Positions 1-8,979 are shown, counted from the stretch's first letter. The stretch: 64,000 nt of DNA from Candidatus Obscuribacterales bacterium (GCA_021732025.1 JAKFVU010000080.1:1-64000), one strand, 5' to 3'. Program-made: numbers and translations. Notes: generated from the sequence alone by a model not told the origin.

Positions 1-1426
1 TCTGTACGATCAGCTGAATGGCAGAAGCGATTAGTTCGCGGGCTGCTTTCTGAGGCATTTCCATACCGCACATCAGAATCATGTTTTCTAGACGCTTTGT
101 GCAGTCTCTAGGATTGTTCGAGTGAATCGTGGTCATGGAGCCGGAGTGACCGGTGTTCATGGCCTGCAACATGTCGAACGCTTCTTCTCCCCGACATTCT
201 CCCAGAATGATTCGGTCAGGTCTCATACGCAGACAGTTAATAACTAACATGCGTTGTGTGATCTGGCCTCGACCTTCTGTGTTCGGCGGACGAGTTTCCA
301 TGCGTACCCAGTGCTCGTGTTGCAAGCGCAATTCAGCCGCGTCTTCAATCGTAATGATGCGTTCGCGGGGGTTGATGTGCGCTGACAAAGCGTTGAGCAG
401 AGTGGTTTTACCAGAACCAGTACCACCAGAGATGATCAAGTTAATACGACCTTTAACGCAGGCCTTAAGAACTTCAGCCATCTGCACGCTCATCGAGCCC
501 TTCTCGCACAATTGGCCGAGAGACATGATGGATGTACCGAAGCATCGAATTGTGATCGTTGGACCATCAATCGATACTGGTGGAATAGTGGCGTTCACCC
601 GTGAACCGTTAGGAAGACGGGCATCTACCATTGGTGAGTTTTCGTCGAGTCTTCTGCCCAGAGGCTGAATGATTTTGTCGATAGTCTGACGCAGATGTCG
701 GTCGTTCTCGAAAACAACTGTGGTCTTCTCAAGGCGGCCGTGACGTTCTACGTAGATTGAAGAAATACCGTTGACGCAGATGTCACCTACGCTTGGGTCA
801 CGAAGAAGTGGTCCCAGTGGTCCGAAACCGAATACTTCATCGAGAACGTTCTGCAGCAGAATACCCTTCTCCATCATGGTCAGTGGAGCAGGGTCTGAGT
901 TTACGATTTCTCTAATACGAGCTCTAACTTGAGCTTGCGTATCTTCAGAGATGTTGGTCAAGCGCGAGGTGTCTAATTCTCTACGCAATTGGTCAATGAT
1001 GAACTTTTCACGTTCACGGATTAACTGCTGGTTAGCGGAGAACTTACCACCAATGTCAGTCGGGCCAGCGTCACCGCCGCCTCCGCCACCGTGTCCGCCA
1101 CTGCCGTACTCGTCTTTGGCATCAATTCTGTCGATGTCACCACGGGATGGGCCTTCAGTCGCTGGAAGATTGCCACCACCAGGTCTAGCCTGGGACATAC
1201 CAGTGTTCGGAGCAGCACCGGCAGGTCTCGCCATACCGCTCTGACCGGGAGCTGGTCCCGATCCTGGTCTAGCACCAACACCTGTGCCCTGCGCTCCACC
1301 CTGAATGCCAGTACTCTGCTGCTGAGCAGGCACCACTTCTGATGCCTGCCGCTGCCGGACTAACTGTCCCATTAGTGAAGATGTGGGTCGTGCCGGTAGA
1401 TTTTGATCCTTTCTTTCGTCACCCAT
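1..1426 (-). CDS. cpaF: Flp/Tad pilus assembly ATPase CpaF/TadA (3' end outside window)
   Basis: This is a secretion-type hexameric ATPase that powers assembly of Flp/Tad pili at the inner membrane. About 475 residues are visible and the C-terminus runs off the left edge. Residues 1-125 are a low-complexity linker rich in Gly, Pro, Ala and Gln. The conserved core follows, with a Walker A motif GGTGSGKTT whose lysine is residue 340, then a Glu-rich Walker B region and the His-box segment TTIHSNNPRD. The start is the ATG at 1424-1426, preceded by AAGGTGG about 8 nt upstream. It lies 32 nt downstream of cpaE on the same strand, in the usual cpaB-cpaE-cpaF order, so tadB and tadC homologues are expected beyond the edge. 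The long Gly-rich N-terminus is unusual compared with typical CpaF. Family identity is secure. Confidence 0.95.
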   Translation of the reverse strand, partial: MGDERKDQNLPARPTSSLMGQLVRQRQASEVVPAQQQSTGIQGGAQGTGVGARPGSGPAPGQSGMARPAGAAPNTGMSQARPGGGNLPATEGPSRGDIDRIDAKDEYGSGGHGGGGGGDAGPTDIGGKFSANQQLIREREKFIIDQLRRELDTSRLTNISEDTQAQVRARIREIVNSDPAPLTMMEKGILLQNVLDEVFGFGPLGPLLRDPSVGDICVNGISSIYVERHGRLEKTTVVFENDRHLRQTIDKIIQPLGRRLDENSPMVDARLPNGSRVNATIPPVSIDGPTITIRCFGTSIMSLGQLCEKGSMSVQMAEVLKACVKGRINLIISGGTGSGKTTLLNALSAHINPRERIITIEDAAELRLQHEHWVRMETRPPNTEGRGQITQRMLVINCLRMRPDRIILGECRGEEAFDMLQAMNTGHSGSMTTIHSNNPRDCTKRLENMILMCGMEMPQKAARELIASAIQLIVQ

Positions 1427-1458
1427 TTAGATGCCCACCTTATAAAGCCTGCGAGTAT

Positions 1459-2643
1459 TTATTTTTTCTTGCCGAAGATCGCCGGTAGCTTGAATCCTGC
1501 TTTCTCGCCTTCGTTCTTCTGAGTCAACAACAGTTGCTCGCCACCAGCTAGCCTTCTAGCAAGTGAATCGAGGGCCTTACCTAGTGGAGTGTGACCAGGA
1601 GCGATCTGTCCTTGGTTGTTAACCCACTTAGCAGTTTTGGAATCGTTTGGAATTTCATGGAAAACAGGATAGTTAAGGTTGGCACGACATTCGCTGAGAA
1701 CGTCTTGGGGCAACCATTCTGATCTGTTAACTGTGAGGAGTAGTTTCTCTTGGTTGTAGTGAGCCTTGAACGTATCGAGGCACTTGCGAGCATTCAAGAT
1801 GGCAGCCCAGTTGTACTCAGTGATAACGAGCACGTGGTCAGCCAAGTCGAGAGTCGCGATAGCGCGTTCATCGAGCAAGTTTTTGGGCAGGTCTACAACT
1901 GTGAAACGGAATTCTTGTTTCGAGGTATAGAGAATTTCCTGCACCTGCGCAGCATAAATGTCACCAATATCTTCAAGTTCTGGTGGTGCTGCGAGGATGC
2001 TCAGCTTGTCGTCGTACCTTGTCATAAGGTTACGCAGATAAGTGGCGTCGAAGTTTGTGTGTGAGAAGTCGATAGTGCTCAAGCTGAACGATGGTTCGAG
2101 GTTGAGGTAGTGCGAGACCATACCAAACTGAAGGTCGAGGTCGACGATACAAGTTTCGCCGTACTTACCGAGGTAACCAGCGAGGTTGGTACAGATAGTG
2201 GTGGCACCGATACCACCAGTAGGACTAAAGATACCGATAACTTTACCGGCAGCAGTAGAGACAGATTCAGATTGGTGTTTCAACTGAATTGACTGAACGG
2301 CAGCTGGCAAGTCTGTGCGCCAACGTTCAGCATCTAAGAAGTCGGAGGCCCCGAGTCGATACGCAGTACGAATCAACTCAGGGTCTGGAACTTCATAACT
2401 TACGAAGAAGTAGAGTTGCGGGAATGTTTCCCGCAACTCTGCCAACAACGATAGTCCACGCACAGGGGCAGGACTGAGCTCAATCCACACCAATTTTGGG
2501 TGCAAACTGCCGATTTGTTCGCGCGCCATACTTCCAGAGACGGTGCTGACCAGAGCCAACGATGGTTGACTGTGAATCAGATCTTCAATGGTCTGGCGTT
2601 TGTCCAAACCTGCATCACATACGAGCAGTGTGGTCAGTTTCAT
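1459..2643 (-). CDS. cpaE: Flp/Tad pilus assembly protein CpaE/TadZ (pseudo-receiver plus MinD-like ATPase)
   Basis: A 394-residue protein with the CpaE/TadZ layout, which helps place the pilus machine at a cell site. Residues 1-110 resemble a response-regulator receiver, but the usual phospho-acceptor Asp appears as Glu (LVWIELSP), so it is probably not phosphorylated. Residues 132-360 are a MinD/ParA-like ATPase with a deviant P-loop, TGGIGATT, in place of KGGVGKT, followed by a Walker B-like DLDLQFG. A Lys-rich tail follows. The gene sits between cpaB and cpaF with gaps of about 98 and 32 nt, consistent with one operon. Start is ATG at 2641-2643 with a GGGGAG element some 12 nt upstream. 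The role is taken from the family; the motifs are seen directly. Confidence 0.92.
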   Translation of the reverse strand: MKLTTLLVCDAGLDKRQTIEDLIHSQPSLALVSTVSGSMAREQIGSLHPKLVWIELSPAPVRGLSLLAELRETFPQLYFFVSYEVPDPELIRTAYRLGASDFLDAERWRTDLPAAVQSIQLKHQSESVSTAAGKVIGIFSPTGGIGATTICTNLAGYLGKYGETCIVDLDLQFGMVSHYLNLEPSFSLSTIDFSHTNFDATYLRNLMTRYDDKLSILAAPPELEDIGDIYAAQVQEILYTSKQEFRFTVVDLPKNLLDERAIATLDLADHVLVITEYNWAAILNARKCLDTFKAHYNQEKLLLTVNRSEWLPQDVLSECRANLNYPVFHEIPNDSKTAKWVNNQGQIAPGHTPLGKALDSLARRLAGGEQLLLTQKNEGEKAGFKLPAIFGKKK

Positions 2644-2741
2644 AGCTTCAGCTTTCTCCCCTTATGCCGACAGCCCTAACTAGGTTTTACCCAATAGCTT
2701 AGCTTTACTCACTTTGTACGTTTACTGTATATCCACCGAAA

Positions 2742-3701
2742 TTAGGACTTAGGTACCGACAGCACATCTTTCTTGCTACCAGACCAAATCTCAATCTCAT
2801 GTAATGGTGGAGGCGGTGGAGCCGCATTCATCATGCCACCTGGGCCACCCATAGGCATAGGACCTGCATCAGGAGCTCCTGGCAATGGGGGTGGAGGCAA
2901 AGCGGACGGTGGTGGCAAGGATGAAATATCGCTCTTCGGAGCAGCAGGCTTAACGAAGAGAGAAGTTACATCAACAGTTGCAACCGGTTGGTGATCTTTG
3001 TCGTTTCTCAAGGTCAAATAGAGCTTGGAAGCGGTGATCGATCTGATCAGCTTGTTAGCATCTTCAGGTGACAGAGATACAGTGACTGAGCTAGCTGGTA
3101 CAGCGGCGGTGCCGCCTGGAGCTTTCTGGTACATCTGACCTACTGCAATTACTTCGACGTCTGAAAGGATTGGAGCTACTTTAGTATCTCCACCACCACC
3201 AACCATGGCGATTACATCGACGTGGCTTTCTGGGGTGACGAAACCGGCAACACCAGAGTTACTGTCAACAGCGAAGGTGACAGCTCTCATACCTTCTTTT
3301 AGTCTGGCTTCGAAACCGAGCGAGATACCTTGTGGTGCAAGGTCATGCTGGGAAACGATTTGTCCTTGCTGGATGCCGTATTTGGCAACGCGGCCAGCAG
3401 CGAGTGAAGCAGAGGTAAGGGCGTCTTGCGGGATTTTGGCCTGCTCGATTTCCTTTTCTTCTAGAGCTTCAACAGGAATGGTCGAACCTTCAGAGATATC
3501 TTTGATGGCATAAACCACTTTGCCCTTCGCGCTCATTTTCGCGATCAGGTCTGACTCTTTTGCTTTCAGCGCTTCCTCATGAGCAGTCTGGTTGCTGGTT
3601 ACCATCATAGTAATAAGCACGGCCAAACCGATAATGAGAACCAACATCAACGCTGGAGGCATTCGAGATAATTGTAGAAACAAACTTCGTAATGGGTTCA
3701 T
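2742..3701 (-). CDS. cpaB: Flp/Tad pilus assembly protein CpaB/RcpC
   Basis: A 319-residue periplasmic protein anchored by one N-terminal transmembrane helix (residues about 14-36), followed by a SAF-type domain (about 58-130) and a second beta-rich RcpC-like domain to about residue 250. In the family it supports the outer-membrane secretin or stabilises the pilus. The last 70 residues are odd: a Pro/Gly/Met-rich segment with runs of four or five prolines, then a short charged end. It is the first of three pilus genes read leftward (cpaB-cpaE-cpaF). Start is ATG at 3699-3701 with a strong AGGGGGAT ribosome-binding site about 6 nt upstream. Identity is good; the Pro-rich tail has no assigned role. 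Confidence 0.9.
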   Translation of the reverse strand: MNPLRSLFLQLSRMPPALMLVLIIGLAVLITMMVTSNQTAHEEALKAKESDLIAKMSAKGKVVYAIKDISEGSTIPVEALEEKEIEQAKIPQDALTSASLAAGRVAKYGIQQGQIVSQHDLAPQGISLGFEARLKEGMRAVTFAVDSNSGVAGFVTPESHVDVIAMVGGGGDTKVAPILSDVEVIAVGQMYQKAPGGTAAVPASSVTVSLSPEDANKLIRSITASKLYLTLRNDKDHQPVATVDVTSLFVKPAAPKSDISSLPPPSALPPPPLPGAPDAGPMPMGGPGGMMNAAPPPPPLHEIEIWSGSKKDVLSVPKS

Positions 3702-4099
3702 TACGGATCCCCCTATTCTTTCTGGTGAGAAAGATTAACCACTTACTATTAACGCACATCAGCCAAACAAGGACAACGCCTGCCCTTGCCCGCACCCAAA
3801 AATTTTGTACCCTTGGAAGCGGCTATTTAACCTAGGAAGTTTACACGCTGTCCTAGTGCTTGATTTCCGGATAGGGCGCCAGACCCTGCAAGTATCAAGT
3901 TTTGTATTATCCTGACATCGCATAACATGCATCATACAGCGAATAAGCTCAACTGCTGATAATCAGCGGATCTGTGCAGGAATTTTACAAAGTATTAATG
4001 CGCCGTTGTAAAGATACGAGCAATGGCACGGAAACGAAACTAGCTAATAAAGCCAGTTTTCAATGCATGCTCTGCGTAATTAGCACCCGACAATAGCGG
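3702..4099. other. 398-nt intergenic region upstream of cpaB
   Basis: No credible gene is seen here; the one small reading frame on the minus strand (3577-3795) mostly overlaps the cpaB start. The region separates the first Flp pilin from cpaB and should hold the cpaB promoter, though no clear -35/-10 pair can be named by eye. A near-perfect palindrome, GCTGAT-A-ATCAGC at 3955-3967, could be an operator. Confidence 0.4.
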
Positions 4100-4330
4100 T
4101 CAAGATGAATTAGCCGCGAAAGACGACATATTATTAAGTTGGCTGGTAATGGCACTAAAGGCAGTGACCACAGCATTTCCGAGTGAGCCGTTAGTAAAGG
4201 TGAAAGCAAGGGCAATCAATAAAGATACGAAGCAGAGTACAGCTCCGTACTCAGTAATACCTTGAGCGTCCTCATTCGAAACGTACTCCCAGACCGCTTC
4301 TCGCTGACTTTTAAAAGATGGGAATAACAC
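4100..4330 (-). CDS. flp: Flp/Fap-type pilin, first copy (Ala at the -1 cleavage position)
   Basis: A 76-residue class IVb (Flp) prepilin: a short hydrophilic leader (1-22), the motif QGITEYG, a hydrophobic helix (about 28-50) and an Asn/Ser-rich C-terminus. Flp prepilins are cut by a TadV-type peptidase in G-X4-E-Y. Here the residue five before the Glu is Ala22 (codon 4265-4267), not Gly, whereas the second pilin at 4582-4788 has Gly. The C-terminal part (SQLNN, then SSxAANxS) is nearly identical to the second copy, so they are tandem paralogues. The start is GTG at 4328-4330 with AGAGGG upstream; a later start would lose the leader. It could be a minor pilin or poorly processed. Confidence 0.88.
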   Translation of the reverse strand: MLFPSFKSQREAVWEYVSNEDAQGITEYGAVLCFVSLLIALAFTFTNGSLGNAVVTAFSAITSQLNNMSSFAANSS

Positions 4331-4486
4331 GAGTTTGCCCTCTTAAGCGTAGGCTGAACTGTACAACCAAACATAGCTAAACGCATTGGTAAGTTCTTGC
4401 TGATGCTCTAAGACGCCCATGAAATCAACCTGGATCACTAAGTGACCCAGCAATTGAGCATGCCGAGCATTAACTCGATAAAAACA

Positions 4487-4526
4487 AAACATGGTGGCAG
4501 AGCATAAATGAGCTGCCACCATGTTT
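4487..4526 (-). terminator. Rho-independent terminator after the second Flp pilin
   Basis: A perfect 14-bp inverted repeat (4487-4500 with 4513-4526) encloses a 12-nt loop. On the minus strand the stem is followed by a T-rich stretch (TTTTGTTTTTA). It lies 55 nt beyond the stop codon of the pilin at 4582-4788. It probably ends or attenuates a short, highly expressed pilin transcript before the next pilin gene. Confidence 0.85.
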
Positions 4527-4581
4527 ACAAGTTACTCAAACAAACTGCCTGAATCAAAAGCTGGCTCAAGCAGCCGAGTCT

Positions 4582-4788
4582 CTACGACGCGTTGGCTGCT
4601 GCGCTAGACAAGTTGTTCAACTGTGATACGACAGCACTGAATGCCTTCGAAATCGCTTGAGTCAAAGCACCTTGGGTAATCGAGAACACAAGTGCTACTA
4701 GAATGGCTACGAAGGCCAAGATGGCGCCATATTCTGTAATACCTTGTCCGGACTCGTCGCTAATAAATCTGTTAATTGTTTCGCTCAT
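4582..4788 (-). CDS. flp: Flp/Fap-type pilin, second copy
   Basis: A 68-residue Flp prepilin with a 14-residue leader ending in Gly14, the cleavage and maturation motif G-QGIT-EY, a hydrophobic helix (about 20-42), and the SQLNN end it shares with the neighbouring copy. The start was set at ATG 4786-4788 because AGGAGGT lies 5 nt upstream. A longer in-frame version (to 4821) would add 11 residues with no better ribosome-binding site. A strong terminator follows, a likely promoter lies about 35 nt upstream, and the site matches the family rule exactly. It is therefore the likely major pilin. Confidence 0.93.
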   Translation of the reverse strand: MSETINRFISDESGQGITEYGAILAFVAILVALVFSITQGALTQAISKAFSAVVSQLNNLSSAAANAS

Positions 4789-5270
4789 GTGTACCTCCTG
4801 GGACGGATTCGAGTAAACCATATTACACGCAACATTGGAACCTTTAAAGGTTGGTTGCGCAAAATAAAGAGACCGAATACGTAAGACTGATTGACTTTAG
4901 TAACTCTAAAAGAAGAAAAAAGAAAACACTTAGTCGATAACTATACCTCGCAAGAAACACACCCTAGCCTTTAGAACATTCCCTTGCGCTTGAGCAATCA
5001 AACATCCGACCAGGAAAAATTGATTGGTGCAAACGGCGGACCTAGTACAGTGCTGGTGCAAGAAGACTTGAACAACCCAGCTCTTCGATCTTACCTTGAC
5101 ATCACCAAGCTGCCTAGTGCTGCAGTTCAAAATTTCTGTTAGCTGCAATACTTTTTTCAGAATATCGCCGGAAAGTATAGCCCCGTGGCACTCGGGATGT
5201 TAAGTTTTTCTTCGCATTTGACCATTCGCACCCTGCAGACAAGCGAGGGCCGGTCTAATCCGGACGTACA
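4789..5270. other. 482-nt intergenic region between pilin and terpene-cyclase-fold gene
   Basis: The left part carries the promoter and palindrome for the second pilin (4820-4852). A 72-codon open frame on the minus strand (4930-5148) has no family resemblance, ribosome-binding site or coding feel and was not called. The right part should drive the + strand gene at 5271, but no clear promoter is visible. Confidence 0.4.
4820..4852 (-). promoter_or_regulatory. Putative sigma-70-like promoter with a palindromic operator
   Basis: On the minus strand a TAATAT -10 box (4820-4825) lies 17 nt from a TTTAAA -35-like box (4843-4848). The -35 box is the centre of a perfect 14-nt palindrome, AACCTTTAAAGGTT (4839-4852), which suggests a dimeric regulator acting on the pilin gene. 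Transcription would start near 4812, leaving a leader of about 24 nt before the pilin ATG. Seen by eye only. Confidence 0.5.
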
Positions 5271-6284
5271 ATGGAGTATGTGCAGGAGTCTACAAAGAGG
5301 TTTCCTTTGGTATCCGGTTCCAAGCAAGTGACGCCAGACAGCAGCGGGGCAAAAACAAAAGCCCTAGAATTTTTGCGTCTTCATCAAGACCCCTCGGGCT
5401 GGTTTCCTTATAAAGAATCGGGTCAACCCTCGATGGAAGCCACAGCATGGGCAGCGCTCGCATTACGTGAGAATGTTAGCGTGAGCAAGGCCGCTGCTAT
5501 ATTCATTGCCAAGAACCAGAACAAAGATGGCGGCTGGTCTACAGAACCAGAAAGCGGACGGTCAGATTGGAATTCTGGTCCAGCAGTGCTCTGCTTGCGT
5601 TTACTGGCTAGCCAACACAAGGAGATTGCCAATAGCACCACTGTAAAGAATGCGATCAATCGGGGCCTTGCACGTTTATTAGACAGTCGCGTTGAGTTTT
5701 ATCAGCCCATAGCACGCCTACTGCTATTAGTTTCGCAAGGACCCAAGGCTTTAGCATACGGTCGCGGCTGGCCCTGGGACCCAGACTGCTATCACTGGGT
5801 CGAACCCACTGTCTACAATCTGCTTGCACTGAAGTTTCCAGGCATGCCTCACAATGGGCTCTATGAGCGCATTGTTTCATTTGCGAATCAATTTTTACTA
5901 GAACATTCCTGCAAAGATGGGGGCTGGAATCACGGTAACAATATCACCCTTGGTCAATACCTCCCCCCTTACCGGTTGACCACTGCAGAAGCATTGTTAG
6001 CTCTGCAAGACCGCTCCGACACGGCAGCGGTCAAGAGCGCCATAAATTATCTTAAAAGTCTCTCGCACGAGGATAGTTCAAGCCTATCCCTTGCCTTATC
6101 AGCCTTAGCACTAGGAGCTTATCAACAGCCAACAACGCAAGAAATAAGCTTCTTAATCAAAAGGCAGCGAGCTGACGGTAGCTTTACTGCCTCCATAGTC
6201 GCCACCGCTTTAGCCGCTCTGGCTCTAGAAGCAGACCTCGATGGCAATCATCACATTTTGAAATTCAGAGAAGGAAGCCAATGA
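5271..6284 (+). CDS. Prenyltransferase/squalene-cyclase repeat protein
   Basis: A 337-residue soluble protein built of alpha-alpha toroid repeats of the prenyltransferase/squalene oxidase type. Repeat motifs recur: QDPSGWF near 44, QNKDGGWS near 84, CKDGGWN near 213 and QRADGSF near 301. It is about half the length of a squalene-hopene cyclase, and no DxDD protonation motif is seen, so it is probably not a classical triterpene cyclase. It overlaps the next gene by 4 nt (ATGA), which implies translational coupling to the Tat-exported DUF362 protein. The ATG start lacks an obvious Shine-Dalgarno sequence. Substrate is unknown. Confidence 0.72.
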   Translation: MEYVQESTKRFPLVSGSKQVTPDSSGAKTKALEFLRLHQDPSGWFPYKESGQPSMEATAWAALALRENVSVSKAAAIFIAKNQNKDGGWSTEPESGRSDWNSGPAVLCLRLLASQHKEIANSTTVKNAINRGLARLLDSRVEFYQPIARLLLLVSQGPKALAYGRGWPWDPDCYHWVEPTVYNLLALKFPGMPHNGLYERIVSFANQFLLEHSCKDGGWNHGNNITLGQYLPPYRLTTAEALLALQDRSDTAAVKSAINYLKSLSHEDSSSLSLALSALALGAYQQPTTQEISFLIKRQRADGSFTASIVATALAALALEADLDGNHHILKFREGSQ

Positions 6285-7360
6285 GCAGCGACAGCCAAAA
6301 CAATGATCTCAATCGCCGAGATTTTCTCAAAGTAGCTGCTGGAGCTACTGCTGCAGGTGTTATAGCCAGCTCGGTAGGTGGCTGCACGCAGTCAGACCCA
6401 AATCAGCCAAGCCCACTGCATATAACTGAAACACAGCGCTCTTGGCGTCGCCAGGGGCGCTCTCAGGTAGGAATCCTTAAATGTCAGAGTTATGACGAAG
6501 ATGTATTTGCAACGATAGAACCACATCTGTCTTCTTTGCAATTGCCTGACTTCAGCAACAAGGCCGTAGTGCTTAAACCCAACATGGTCGAATATCGAGA
6601 AGGCAAACCGGTCACCACTAATCCAGCAGTTCTAATAGCGGCAATCAAATTGGCCTGGCATCTAGGCGCCAAGACCGTTACCGTCGCAGAGGGGCCTGGA
6701 CACATGCGAGATACTGAGTATCTGCTAGATATCACTGGTCTGGGCAAAGCTTGTAAAGACATGGACGTTTCTTTTGTCGATCTCAATCTTGACGACATTG
6801 TCGAGTACGACAACCGCCATGGTTTCACAAAACTAGACCAATTCTTCTTACCCAAAACCATCGCCGAAGCTGATGCCGTAGTCAGTGTGCCCAAACTAAA
6901 AACACATCACTGGGTCGGCCTCACCTGCTCAATGAAAAACTTGTTTGGCACGGTACCCGGACGCAAGTACGGTTGGCCCAAAAACCTCCTGCACGTGCGT
7001 GGCATTCCCAATTCAATTATCGACCTACAACATCTCATAAAACCGGCTTTTGCCTTTGTTGATGCAATAGTCACCATGGAAGGTGACGGTCCTATCAATG
7101 GTGACTCTAAGCACATGGGCTACATAATTCTTGGACAGGATCTAGCAGCAGTTGACGCCACCTGCGCTCGATTGATGAAGCTCAACCCCCATGACTACAA
7201 ATATCTGCGCATGGCTGGCGAGGTTGTTGGCAACATCGAAGAAGCAGACATAGATATAGTTGGGCCCCCAATTGCCACAATCGCCCAGAGTTACGCCATG
7301 CCCATCACTTTCGGCAGTAACAAAGAATTGCTAAAAGAGGCCGGCAGTCAGGGAAGCTAA
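6281..7360 (+). CDS. Tat-exported DUF362-family protein, probable lipoprotein
   Basis: A 359-residue protein. The N-terminus has a twin-arginine signal (NRRDFLK, residues 11-17), a short hydrophobic stretch and a lipobox-like SVGGC with Cys35, so export in folded form and lipid anchoring are likely. The body matches DUF362, with a KPNMVEY segment near 95 and a VPKLKTH ... MKNLFG segment near 203-224. No CxxCxxC ferredoxin cluster is seen, unlike some DUF362 proteins. It starts within the stop codon of the cyclase-fold gene, so the two are probably made together and may form one extracytoplasmic unit. The biochemical activity of DUF362 is not settled. Confidence 0.82.
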   Translation: MSSDSQNNDLNRRDFLKVAAGATAAGVIASSVGGCTQSDPNQPSPLHITETQRSWRRQGRSQVGILKCQSYDEDVFATIEPHLSSLQLPDFSNKAVVLKPNMVEYREGKPVTTNPAVLIAAIKLAWHLGAKTVTVAEGPGHMRDTEYLLDITGLGKACKDMDVSFVDLNLDDIVEYDNRHGFTKLDQFFLPKTIAEADAVVSVPKLKTHHWVGLTCSMKNLFGTVPGRKYGWPKNLLHVRGIPNSIIDLQHLIKPAFAFVDAIVTMEGDGPINGDSKHMGYIILGQDLAAVDATCARLMKLNPHDYKYLRMAGEVVGNIEEADIDIVGPPIATIAQSYAMPITFGSNKELLKEAGSQGS

Positions 7361-7371
7361 CTGGGCGAAAA

Positions 7372-8979
7372 TTATTGATTCTTTGGTGGCTCGAGGGGCG
7401 AACTACCATTTAGCTCAAATCCTTTACTTGGTTTGGAATTAGGCAATTCAGCCTCAGCTGTGCGCGGCACGTAAAAGTCTTGCATGCGTCCTTCATCAGG
7501 AAATTCGAGCACTACTCGATAGTTGTCTTTGACAGCGCGAATAACTGACTCATCCCAGTAGTAATAGGGCTTGAGCAAACAACCATCTCTTGAATTAATG
7601 ACAATGGCCCCGTACTTTTTCGCTTTAATGCGTTCGGTGATTTCAGCCATATGTTTTTCAAACTGGCCCGGAACTGCTTTCCACTTCTGCAAAAAAGCAG
7701 CAGGATCAACAAACTCTGGCACGGCCTCAAGGTCTAAAGCGACAGAGCAATCTTCGCAAAGCATTAGGTCTTTACTAAAGCGAGTATTTCGCATGATATC
7801 GCGGGCGGCGATCATGGGCTCTACAGCCCGATTGAGCCGACCGCCCAGATGGCCAATAACGTAAATGGCTATAGCCAATACGATGAAAATAATTGCTAAG
7901 TAGCGACGTTTTAAATGGTCAACGGAGACAGCCACTAACCACGCCGTGGGCCAAGCCAAGATGATGATTTCATCAACCTTAGCAAACTCTGCTCCGAGGC
8001 CATAAAAGACAAGAAGGCTGGCAAGAAAATATAGGGTTCCGGCCAATACCAGTGCAGAAAGTTGATGGCGATAAGGTCCTTCGCGTCGCTCACGCTCTTT
8101 GACATAACCAATCATTGCCACCGCCAAGGCCAGCGGTGAAAGCAACAACAAGAGGCAGTCTGAGCCTAGCCAAGTCACATGAGAGCAGAAGGAATTCCAG
8201 AGAAACGGAGAGCCCTGGGCAAAAGCCATATGAGCAAGAAAACCACTGGCGGTGGCACTATTGATCAACCAAGCTGCGGCCAAGGCAAGAAATGCACTTA
8301 AGCCCATAAATAGAATGGAAAGCCGCCACTGCCTACCGATAATAAGCGCTGCGGCCACAGCTGGAACAACTAAAACAAAAGCCTGCTTGGTAAACGCGGC
8401 CATTAAGCAGAGCGTGGCCACCACAATTAAACGAGGAAAACGAAAAATGTTGTCATTCTTTGGCTTACGGGCCAAAACTAGATACTGCTGAATAGCCATG
8501 ACCATAAGCATCAGACCAAGCATATCTACTCGGCCCCGACACGAATAGGTCCACACTGTATAAAAAGACGAAAGAGTCAATAATCCAATAACCCGAGCGA
8601 GTAGCGAGCAGCCGCTAAGAGCAAATATGCGATAGGAGATTACTAGAGTGATGATCGAACAGATCATGCTCACCATGCGCATCGGATAAAAAACAGGACC
8701 AACAATCTTGAAGAGCCAGCCGAGCAAAGCAAAATAAACCGGCGGATAGGCTATGCAGTGCCACGGTTGGTGCACTAGACGGGCAAATTCATAGACATTT
8801 CGGCTCTCAGAGAGGGCCAGCGAAGCCCACATAGAAGCACCTTCATCTGTCAGCGCATAGGGTGACAGAAGCGCCAACGACCAACCTTGGTAGTAGAGAA
8901 AGAGCAAACCTAGACAGACAACAGCAACCACTGGCCACAGCAGTAGATTGTCTATGCGGCGATTTGAAGCAGTTGCCAC
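7372..8979 (-). CDS. Polytopic membrane glycosyltransferase, GT39/ArnT-like
   Basis: A 535-residue protein with about ten predicted membrane helices, then a soluble C-terminal part (about 395-535). The first extracytoplasmic loop has an acidic DEG motif near residue 41 followed by an Arg/His-containing loop and YPPVYF near 78, as in dolichyl-phosphate-mannose transferases and ArnT-like GT-C enzymes. Such enzymes move a sugar from a polyprenyl-phosphate carrier to a protein or lipid on the periplasmic side. It is the first of several GT-C-like genes in this region and converges with the DUF362 gene with an 11-nt gap. Donor and acceptor cannot be told from sequence. Confidence 0.75.
   Translation of the reverse strand: MATASNRRIDNLLLWPVVAVVCLGLLFLYYQGWSLALLSPYALTDEGASMWASLALSESRNVYEFARLVHQPWHCIAYPPVYFALLGWLFKIVGPVFYPMRMVSMICSIITLVISYRIFALSGCSLLARVIGLLTLSSFYTVWTYSCRGRVDMLGLMLMVMAIQQYLVLARKPKNDNIFRFPRLIVVATLCLMAAFTKQAFVLVVPAVAAALIIGRQWRLSILFMGLSAFLALAAAWLINSATASGFLAHMAFAQGSPFLWNSFCSHVTWLGSDCLLLLLSPLALAVAMIGYVKERERREGPYRHQLSALVLAGTLYFLASLLVFYGLGAEFAKVDEIIILAWPTAWLVAVSVDHLKRRYLAIIFIVLAIAIYVIGHLGGRLNRAVEPMIAARDIMRNTRFSKDLMLCEDCSVALDLEAVPEFVDPAAFLQKWKAVPGQFEKHMAEITERIKAKKYGAIVINSRDGCLLKPYYYWDESVIRAVKDNYRVVLEFPDEGRMQDFYVPRTAEAELPNSKPSKGFELNGSSPLEPPKNQ

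Noticed and set aside
4930-5148. 72-codon minus-strand frame in the pilin/terpene-cyclase gap
   Set aside because: No ribosome-binding site, no domain or membrane pattern, and a composition that does not look coding.
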